From: UBA4246 sp045113475
GTDB taxonomy: Bacteria; Bacillota; Clostridia; Christensenellales; Aristaeellaceae
Length of the DNA: 12,074 nucleotides
NCBI GenBank assembly: GCA_045113475.1
Contig: JBGUIY010000279.1
Span: 1 to 12,074 of the forward strand
Direction of reading: 5' to 3'
Within the stretch, counting starts at the first letter, position 1, and each line of letters opens with the position of its first letter. This document shows positions 5,408 through 12,074 of the stretch, in pieces. The translations under genes were made by a program, and so were the position numbers. The notes beneath the pieces are model-generated. The model was not told the origin of the DNA. It made no database searches and saw nothing but the letters and a program-made list of their open reading frames with translations.

Positions 5408-7804
5408 TTACATGACCACCCTGATCTCCGTCTTTTCGGTCAGCATATCGTCCATCAGGACGGCGGGCGAGACCTCCTCGCCGTTCACGAAGAGCTGGCG
5501 GACGCCGCCCTCGCGGTGCTCGGGATTCTCCACCACGATATGCAGCTGCCTGCCGCGGAAAAGCTTGTCCATGGTGAAGCCGTCCCACTCAGCGGGGATC
5601 GCGGGGCTGATGAGCAGGCCTTCGGGCGTCGGGCGCAGGCCCAGGATGCCCTCGACGCAGCCCACCATGACGGTGGAGGCGGTGCCGGTCAGCCAGTGTA
5701 CGTGGGCGCGGCCGGGCTGCGGCGTTTCGTGGCCCTCGATGAACTGGGAATGCACATAGGGCTCGACCTCGCGGATCTCGGCGCGGTCGTTGTAGGCGGC
5801 AGGGCAGCTCTCCTTGAAATACTGGAAAGCGCGTCCGCCGTGGCCCATCAGGCTTTCCGCCAGGATCGCCCAGCCCTGAGCCTGGCAGAAGATGCCGCCG
5901 TTTTCCTTGGTGGTGGGGTTGAACAGCAGCATCGCCGCGCCGTCGAAGGCGTGCTTCTTGTAGCAGGGCGCCATCAGCTCGATACCGTTGGGCGTGTTGA
6001 GCAGCGCGTGGGTGGTCTCCAGGGCCGCTTCCGCCTGCTCACGGGTGGCCGCGCCGGAGATGACGCACCAGCTCTGGGGATTCAGCCACATGGCGGCCTC
6101 GGGATCGTGCTTGGAGCCGATGATCACGCCGTCCTCCGTGTAGCCGCGGCGGAAGCGGTCGTCCTCCCAGAAATGCTCGTTGATCAGCTTCAGCTGCTCC
6201 TCCCGGGTCTTCCGCAGGAAGGCGCGGTACTCCTCGTTTTCAGGGGTATCGGGCATCAGCTCGTCCAGGATGCCCAGCGCCATATAGAACTGGAATGCCA
6301 CGAAGCTGCTCTCGCCCTGGGCGCCGAGCTTCAGGCAGTCGTTCCAGTCCGCGTGCAGGCCGGCAGGCATGCCGTGGCGGCCCAGGTGGTGCATGGTGAA
6401 GTCGATGGCCCGCTTGAGGTGCTCCAGCACCGTGCCCTCGTCCCAGTCGGAGAAGGGAATGACTTCGTCCAGGAAGGCGGTGTCGCCGGTCTCGGCGATG
6501 TACTTGTACACCGTCGGGAACAGCCACAGGGCGTCGTCCGCCCGGTAGTGCGGGTGGCCGGTGGCCTTGACGTAGGATTCGTCCTCCGGCTTGTCCTCAT
6601 GGCCGGGATTGTGGCTGTACTTCACCAGCGGCAGGCCCGCGCCGTGATGCACCTGGGCGCTCAGCATGAAGCGGATACGCTCCTTCGCCATCTCCGGATC
6701 CAGGTGGATGATGCCCTGGATGTCCTGCACCGTGTCGCGGTAGCCGTAGCCATTGCGCTGGCCGCAGTAGATGAGGCTCGCAGCGCGGGACCAGACGAAG
6801 GTGGTGAAGCACTGGAACGCGTTCCAGGTATTGATCATCTCGTTGAAATCCGCGTCCGGCGTCTGTACGTTCAGGTGGCTGAGCTTGCCGTGCCAGTAAT
6901 CGATCAGGGCGGCCTTCTCCGCCTCGACCTTCGCGGCAGGCTCGCGGTAGGCGTCCATCAGCTTCCGGGCTTCCGTCTCCCCTTTCTGGGCAAGGATGAA
7001 GGCGACCGTCTTCTCCTCGCCGGGGGCCAGGGTCAGCCGCGCATGCAGCGCGCCACAGGGATTGCCGTTGAAATTCAAGCTGTCGTCCAGCTGCCCCGCC
7101 GCGACGCCCGCGGGCGCGTTGAAGCGGTGTCCGCCCAGGAAGCGCTCCCGGCGTCCCGTATAGCTGGCCACCGGCGCGCCGGCCAGGCCGAAGAAGCGCT
7201 CCGAGCCGTTTTCGCCGTTTTCCGCCACGTGGCAGTTCGGGTTGATGCGCTCGAGGATGTGATCCTCATGGAACTCCGTGCTGGTGATGAACTGCGTGTA
7301 CTGCATGTTCACCAGGTCCTGCTCGTAGTAGCTTTCCGTGGTCAGCTCGCAGTAGCCGAATACGGAGATCTCCCGCGGCTCGCTGCCGGTGTTGCGCACC
7401 TTCAGCCGCCACACCTCGTGGGTCGCGCCCTGGGGCACATAGTACAGCGCGTCGGAGGCGACGCCCGCATATTCCGAACTGATTTCCGTATAGGCAGTGC
7501 CGTGGCGGCAGCTGGTGCTGAACGTGTCGAGGGGCTTCTCCACCGGACGCCAGCTGGCGGACCAGAAATCACCGGTTTTGTCGTCCCGCAGGTAGATATA
7601 GCGGCCCGGCTCGTCGAACTGGTTGAACATGTAGCGCAGGATGCGCCCCGCCGCGCCGGACTTGACGAAGCTGTAGCCGCCCGCGTTCTGGGTGATGATG
7701 GCGCCGTACTCGGGAGAGCCCAGATAGTTGGCCCAGGGCATGGGCGTGCGGGGATCGTCGATCACGTATTCGCGGGCCTTGCTGTCAAAATGACCATACT
7801 GCAT
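5408..7804 (-). CDS. GH94 disaccharide phosphorylase (cellobiose/chitobiose phosphorylase family)
   Basis: A 798-residue cytosolic enzyme predicted to phosphorolyse a beta-linked disaccharide to a sugar 1-phosphate and a free sugar, saving ATP during catabolism. Order follows GH94: N-terminal beta-sandwich (MQYGHFDSKAREYVI, NAGGYSF 40-46, GDFWSASWRPV), helical linker, then an (alpha/alpha)6 barrel with GYGYRDTVQDIQG (352-364), DDALWL (423-428), HADWNDC (484-490, D489 the likely general acid), KENGGIFC (633-640) and HWLTGTAS (703-710), ending in a beta-sheet domain. Length matches cellobiose and chitobiose phosphorylases (about 800) and is short for laminaribiose or 1,2-beta-oligoglucan types. 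The QRNGYGYRD segment differs from what I recall of typical cellobiose phosphorylase, so specificity stays open. GGAGGT (7811-7816) lies 6 nt before the ATG. It has its own promoter and terminator. No secretion signal is seen. Confidence 0.92.
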   Translation of the reverse strand: MQYGHFDSKAREYVIDDPRTPMPWANYLGSPEYGAIITQNAGGYSFVKSGAAGRILRYMFNQFDEPGRYIYLRDDKTGDFWSASWRPVEKPLDTFSTSCRHGTAYTEISSEYAGVASDALYYVPQGATHEVWRLKVRNTGSEPREISVFGYCELTTESYYEQDLVNMQYTQFITSTEFHEDHILERINPNCHVAENGENGSERFFGLAGAPVASYTGRRERFLGGHRFNAPAGVAAGQLDDSLNFNGNPCGALHARLTLAPGEEKTVAFILAQKGETEARKLMDAYREPAAKVEAEKAALIDYWHGKLSHLNVQTPDADFNEMINTWNAFQCFTTFVWSRAASLIYCGQRNGYGYRDTVQDIQGIIHLDPEMAKERIRFMLSAQVHHGAGLPLVKYSHNPGHEDKPEDESYVKATGHPHYRADDALWLFPTVYKYIAETGDTAFLDEVIPFSDWDEGTVLEHLKRAIDFTMHHLGRHGMPAGLHADWNDCLKLGAQGESSFVAFQFYMALGILDELMPDTPENEEYRAFLRKTREEQLKLINEHFWEDDRFRRGYTEDGVIIGSKHDPEAAMWLNPQSWCVISGAATREQAEAALETTHALLNTPNGIELMAPCYKKHAFDGAAMLLFNPTTKENGGIFCQAQGWAILAESLMGHGGRAFQYFKESCPAAYNDRAEIREVEPYVHSQFIEGHETPQPGRAHVHWLTGTASTVMVGCVEGILGLRPTPEGLLISPAIPAEWDGFTMDKLFRGRQLHIVVENPEHREGGVRQLFVNGEEVSPAVLMDDMLTEKTEIRVVM

Positions 7805-7810
7805 ATACAG

Positions 7811-7816
7811 ACCTCC
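7811..7816 (-). promoter_or_regulatory. Strong ribosome-binding site of the GH94 gene
   Basis: GGAGGT on the minus strand sits 6 nt before ATG 7804-7802, near-ideal spacing, suggesting efficient translation. Confidence 0.75.
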
Positions 7817-7927
7817 AGTTAATTATATTCAATCTGCTTATCTCGACCGGCATCACCGCCATGCAAAAGCGGTTCAGGCACGAAGATTATTCCCCTGCCG
7901 CGCTGCGGTCCGCCCTGGCCGGAAACG

Positions 7928-7947
7928 CCCCTATTTTAGCATAGGGG
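7928..7947. promoter_or_regulatory. 20-bp palindrome over the GH94 promoter -10, candidate operator
   Basis: CCCCTAT (7928-7934) and ATAGGGG (7941-7947) are perfect 7-bp inverted arms separated by TTTAGC. The -10 box and extended-10 TG of the GH94 promoter fall inside it, so a protein bound here would block RNA polymerase. No T tract follows on the minus strand, which speaks against a terminator. The cognate protein is unknown. Confidence 0.5.
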
Positions 7948-7961
7948 GTCTGAAAAGTCCA
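7933..7961 (-). promoter_or_regulatory. Promoter of the GH94 gene with extended -10
   Basis: Minus strand: TGGACT (7961-7956; four of six to TTGACA), a 17-nt spacer, then TAAAAT (7938-7933; five of six), preceded by TGC, an extended -10. Transcription would start near 7926, leaving a leader of about 120 nt. The promoter lies just after the terminator of the ABC/TIM operon, so the GH94 gene is independently expressed. Confidence 0.65.
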
Positions 7962-7989
7962 CATAAAAAGTTCATGCTGCGGGACATTA

Positions 7990-8018
7990 AAACGGCATGG
8001 CCTGCAGCCATGCCGTTT
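7990..8018 (-). terminator. Strong intrinsic terminator of the ABC/TIM-barrel operon
   Basis: AAACGGCATGG (7990-8000) and CCATGCCGTTT (8008-8018) form a perfect 11-bp stem around CCTGCAG. On the minus strand the stem ends in TTTT. It begins 17 nt past the stop codon of the TIM-barrel gene. Confidence 0.88.
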
Positions 8019-8034
8019 CATGGAATATGATTTG

Positions 8035-8820
8035 TCACCACAGGCCTTTCGCCGCCAGGTACTCCCTGGAGCGGATCAGCGCGCCGGATTCCTTGACCTC
8101 CGCGACTGCGGTGGCGCCCAGGTCCTTCGCCATGTTCAGGTAGCGCACAAGGTCCAGGCTCCCCTCCCCGAAGCCGAGGTGGTTCGCCTTCGCATCGCAG
8201 TCATGGATATGGAAGTGGCAGAGCCGGTCCCGGTGCTCCAGGATGAAGCGCTCGTCCTTCCCTCCGGCCCGGAAGCTGTGGCCGATGTCGAAGGTCAGGC
8301 CGAAGCGCGGGGACTCAAGCAGGAGTTCGATGGCCTGCTTATGGAAGGGCTGGAAGCCGGAGGTGTTCTCGATGCAGAACACCGTCCCGCTGCCCTGCAG
8401 CTCCTTTTCCGCCAGGTCTCTGAACGCCCGCACGTAGCCCAGGTAGATATCCGGGCAGTGGGCGTACAGATAGGTCTTGACGCCGTTGATCGTGGAATAG
8501 GTGCCGGGCAGCAGGTGCATGTTGAGCCGGGGAAGATCCAGCTCACGGGCGAGCCGCATCGCCCACACCGCGTTCTCGATGCAGCCCCGACGCATTTCCG
8601 GCGAGAACTCGAATGGGTTCACCTGGTCATGCAGGTGTACGGTGAAATTGACGCCGTATCTGTGCTTCAGTTCCCGGATCGTATCCGCGGTAATGTGATC
8701 CGGCTGGAACCAGGGAAAGGTCATGTTCATTTCCACAAAGCCGAAACCATGCTCCGCACAGAACCGGGTCAGGACGCCGATATCGGAGAATTCCATCAGG
8801 GTCGGGATGCCGTAATTCAT
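8035..8820 (-). CDS. Sugar phosphate isomerase/epimerase-like TIM-barrel protein
   Basis: A 261-residue cytosolic protein of the xylose-isomerase-like/AP-endonuclease-2 superfamily. Candidate metal ligands sit on successive strands: E151 in VFCIENTSG, D178 and H181 in LTFDIGHSF, H204/H206-D207 in CHFHIHDCD, and E241 in AVAEVKES. An N-terminal substrate-side strand reads FTVHLHDQVNPF (59-70). Such enzymes isomerise, epimerise or dehydrate sugars, inositols or their phosphates with a divalent metal; the reaction cannot be named here. Length is normal. The ATG at 8820 lies 11 nt after the ATPase stop codon, with AAAGGGG as ribosome-binding site, so it is the last gene of the importer operon and likely acts on the imported compound or a derivative. 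Confidence 0.88.
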   Translation of the reverse strand: MNYGIPTLMEFSDIGVLTRFCAEHGFGFVEMNMTFPWFQPDHITADTIRELKHRYGVNFTVHLHDQVNPFEFSPEMRRGCIENAVWAMRLARELDLPRLNMHLLPGTYSTINGVKTYLYAHCPDIYLGYVRAFRDLAEKELQGSGTVFCIENTSGFQPFHKQAIELLLESPRFGLTFDIGHSFRAGGKDERFILEHRDRLCHFHIHDCDAKANHLGFGEGSLDLVRYLNMAKDLGATAVAEVKESGALIRSREYLAAKGLW

Positions 8821-8831
8821 GCTCCGCCCCT

Positions 8832-9947
<1,116 letters not shown>

Positions 9948-9949
9948 GA

Positions 9950-11776
9950 TCAGTTTCCTCCTACACCCTTGTCAATGGAAGCGCCGGTCAGCTTGTTGAT
10001 CGTGAAATTGACAAGGAGAACAATGATGACAATGAGCAGGTTGATGCCGTTGGACATCTGGGTGACAGCTTTCTCGTCGAAGTATGAGAGCAGTGTGGTG
10101 ATCAGCGTGCCGCTGGTGGTCAACAGAATGAACAGGGACAGTTCACGCATACAGGAGATGAACGGCAGCAGATAGCCGCTGATGAACGAGGATTTCTGGA
10201 TCGGAAAAAGAATCCTGAGCATGCGCTTGGGCCAGGATGCCCCAACGATGACCGCTGCTTCCTCAATCTCGCCCGAAAGCTGCATCATGGAGTTGGTGCC
10301 GCTGCGGGAGGCGAAAGGCAGGTATTTGATAGCGCCGACGATAACCAGCAGCAGCATGGTACCGCGCAGGAAAGTCAAACGCGTAGACACTGCCAGGAAG
10401 ATAGCGCCGAAGGCCATGGACGGTACCAGGTACGGGAAAAACGCCAGGCCGGAAACCAAGCCCGCCAGTTTGGTGCCGCGTTTTCTGGCCACCGCATAGC
10501 CGATCAGGATACCGCAGGTACCCACGAGGAAAGCCACAATCAGCGAGAGTTTGATGCTGCCCCACAGTGCGGACCAGATCATGCTGTTGAACAGGATACC
10601 GTGTCCTGCGTTCACCGCGAATCCGCCGATATCCTCCCGGCTCAGCCAATACTTAAGTGTCAGAGTGGAATAATCGCCCTGTACCTCTATCATGGATTCC
10701 AAAGCGAAAGAAATGATCGGGAAAATGGCGATAAAGAAGAGCACGATGACCAGGAGCACCGCCACGATATTATTGGCTTTGCCCAGCTTGATATAAGAGA
10801 CCTGGCCGGACTTGCCTGTGACGGTGGTAAAGGACTTCCGCTTGCCGGTAAACCACAGGTTGATGCCCAGCAGCATGACACCGAACAGGATCAGGACGAT
10901 GGTCATGACGAAGGCCTGGCCTTTGGTCGCCATGGTATTATACAGCGAAGAGAGCTGCGTGGACAGCACAAAGAAATTGCCGGGCGAACCGACGAACACC
11001 GGAACGGCATAAGACGCCATGGTGCTGGAAAAGACCAGCAAGACCGTAGAGAACAGCGCAGGCATGACGATCGGAACCGTGATCCTCCGGAGGATGCGTC
11101 CCCGGCTTGCCTGCAGGATCGTAGCGGCTTCCTCCAGATTTGCGTCCATGTTCCTGAGGGTACCGCCAATCAGAATATAGGCAAACGGCGCGTAATGGAT
11201 GCCCATGACCAGCGCGCACGGGAAGATGCCGTACACGACCCAGCTGGGCACACAGATGCCTGTCAGGCTCTCAAACATGCCGACCACACCAGTGCCCACG
11301 CGTGAATTGGCAAACACGTTTTTCCACACGAGGGCCAGCGTCCAGGAAGGCATGATGTAGGGGAAAATGAATGTGGAAGAGAAAAATTTTTTAAAGTGGA
11401 TATCCGTACGCGTAATCAGGAAAGCGAACGTACCTCCCACCAATATCGCGATCAGGGAAGCGTACGCTGACATCCGCAAGCTGTTCCACAACGGTTTCCA
11501 GAAAGTTGATTCGTTGGTGAGCAGCGCCTGGAAATTCAGCAGCGTCAGATCGCCTTCACTCAGTTTCGTATGCATGAGGGTATTGTACCGCATGGCTTCC
11601 ATCCTGCCAACTGTCAAGGCGGAACGGATGACTGAGTACATGGGGTACACCGTCAGCACGAGCAGGAGTACCGCAAAAAGCACGATCAGCACATTGGCCT
11701 GCACCGAGAAATAGCTTTTGATGGCGTAGAGCAGGTTGCTGATGCGTTTTTGCCCTTTTGCATCACTCTTATTCAT
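9950..11776 (-). CDS. Fused two-domain ABC importer permease (FbpB/AfuB-like)
   Basis: A 608-residue inner-membrane protein, two permease halves joined in one chain, roughly 12 membrane segments in total. The first helix is about 29-50 and the last about 578-595. Each half carries an ATPase-contacting EAA loop: LEEAATILQASRG (214-226) and IEEAAVIVGAS (504-514). The central linker near 310-335 is basic. Fused permeases of about 500-600 residues occur in Fe3+, thiamine, 2-aminoethylphosphonate and hexose-phosphate importers rather than in standard CUT1 sugar importers, which use two separate permeases. The start ATG 11776 has only a weak ribosome-binding site. It follows the binding protein by 84 nt, with a hairpin between, and precedes the ATPase by 2 nt. 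The coding sequence looks less GC-rich than the GH94 gene. Cargo unknown. Confidence 0.94.
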   Translation of the reverse strand: MNKSDAKGQKRISNLLYAIKSYFSVQANVLIVLFAVLLLVLTVYPMYSVIRSALTVGRMEAMRYNTLMHTKLSEGDLTLLNFQALLTNESTFWKPLWNSLRMSAYASLIAILVGGTFAFLITRTDIHFKKFFSSTFIFPYIMPSWTLALVWKNVFANSRVGTGVVGMFESLTGICVPSWVVYGIFPCALVMGIHYAPFAYILIGGTLRNMDANLEEAATILQASRGRILRRITVPIVMPALFSTVLLVFSSTMASYAVPVFVGSPGNFFVLSTQLSSLYNTMATKGQAFVMTIVLILFGVMLLGINLWFTGKRKSFTTVTGKSGQVSYIKLGKANNIVAVLLVIVLFFIAIFPIISFALESMIEVQGDYSTLTLKYWLSREDIGGFAVNAGHGILFNSMIWSALWGSIKLSLIVAFLVGTCGILIGYAVARKRGTKLAGLVSGLAFFPYLVPSMAFGAIFLAVSTRLTFLRGTMLLLVIVGAIKYLPFASRSGTNSMMQLSGEIEEAAVIVGASWPKRMLRILFPIQKSSFISGYLLPFISCMRELSLFILLTTSGTLITTLLSYFDEKAVTQMSNGINLLIVIIVLLVNFTINKLTGASIDKGVGGN

Positions 11777-11813
11777 AGCTTATACCATCATCTTTCGTCA
11801 GTCCGAAAGAAAC

Positions 11814-11846
11814 GCGGAGGGTACCGCTCATAGGTTTCCCCTCCGC
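11814..11846 (-). terminator. Intercistronic hairpin between binding protein and permease genes
   Basis: GCGGAGGG (11814-11821) and CCCTCCGC (11839-11846) form a perfect 8-bp stem around a 17-nt loop. On the minus strand GTTTCTTTC follows, only a broken U tract. It starts 14 nt past the binding-protein stop. It probably acts as a partial terminator or 3' stabiliser that raises binding protein over permease rather than as a full stop. Confidence 0.5.
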
Positions 11847-11860
11847 ATTTACTTCAAAAG

Positions 11861-12074
11861 TCACTTGCTGGCGCACCACTGCTGGACCTGGTCGAACACC
11901 TCGAAGTATACGTTCTGCACATGCGCCGGATCTTCGAAGACCAGGCAGTCCTGCCAGAAGCTCAGCGGCTGGTCGCCGTAGGTCTTGGCGTTATCGCTGA
12001 TACCGGTTGTGCTGTTGACGGAATAGGTTCCCATCTCCTTGCCGAAGATCTTGTTATAGCCTTCCGTGGACAGC
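11861..12074 (-). CDS. ABC importer solute-binding protein, C-terminal end only
   Basis: Only the last 70 residues are in the window; the gene starts beyond the right edge. The frame runs from 12073 to the TGA at 11863-11861. The visible segment reads LSTEGYNKIFGKEMGTYSVN and ends with an amphipathic helix, VYFEVFDQVQQWCASK. A serine-glycine start of a helix followed by a short strand ending in VN is the usual tail of extracellular binding proteins of the FbpA/AfuA type, and it directly precedes the permease. In a Gram-positive host it would be a lipoprotein, but the lipobox would lie outside the window. Substrate residues are mostly not visible. Confidence 0.85.
   Translation of the reverse strand, partial: LSTEGYNKIFGKEMGTYSVNSTTGISDNAKTYGDQPLSFWQDCLVFEDPAHVQNVYFEVFDQVQQWCASK

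Noticed and set aside
5516..7822. A 768-codon open frame on the plus strand antisense to the GH94 gene
   Set aside because: It mirrors the GH94 coding sequence almost exactly, its translation is low-complexity and rich in V, A, G, R and Q with no family, and such antisense frames are expected where third codon positions are strongly G/C. The GH94 protein explains the DNA fully.
7822..7827. A perfect TATAAT on the minus strand just before the GH94 ribosome-binding site
   Set aside because: No -35-like hexamer lies 16-18 nt upstream, and transcription from it would start at or inside the Shine-Dalgarno sequence. The promoter at 7933-7961 is better.

Overview
The window is about 12 kb of GC-rich bacterial chromosome with every supportable gene on the minus strand. 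Gene content points to an anaerobic Bacillota (Clostridia), probably from gut or rumen: clostridial-type diaminopimelate decarboxylase, XRE and AraC regulators with GyrI-like effector domains, a GH94 phosphorylase, strong Shine-Dalgarno sequences, GTG starts and compact hairpin terminators. This placement comes from protein style, not from a marker gene. I see no rRNA, canonical tRNA, transposase, phage gene or CRISPR array.

In the direction of transcription (right to left): (1) 12074-8035 is an ABC importer operon: the end of a solute-binding protein, a fused two-domain permease, an ATPase and a xylose-isomerase-like TIM-barrel enzyme, closed by a strong terminator at 7990-8018. The fused permease is the architecture used for Fe3+, phosphonate and hexose-phosphate importers; the TIM-barrel enzyme leans toward a sugar or sugar-phosphate cargo. 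(2) 7961-5337 is a monocistronic GH94 disaccharide phosphorylase with its own promoter, whose -10 lies inside a 20-bp palindrome, and its own terminator. (3) 5139-4471 encodes an XRE-type regulator fused to a GyrI-like ligand-binding domain. (4) 4356-2961 is lysA, with a near-consensus promoter embedded inside a 10-bp inverted repeat that probably also terminates the upstream gene, followed by a terminator. (5) 2865-2407 encodes a DIP1984-family helical protein, followed by about 250 nt of repeat-rich, apparently structured DNA that includes a tRNA T-arm-like hairpin. (6) 2134-160 is a NUDIX hydrolase, GNAT acetyltransferase and AraC/GyrI regulator cluster ending at a terminator near 90-113; a further minus-strand gene may begin at the left edge.

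Most genes are ordinary accessory metabolism and regulation. The places most worth a second look are the structured segment after the DIP1984 gene (2249-2406), the two promoters nested in perfect inverted repeats (lysA and GH94), and the undefined cargo of the importer plus TIM-barrel operon.
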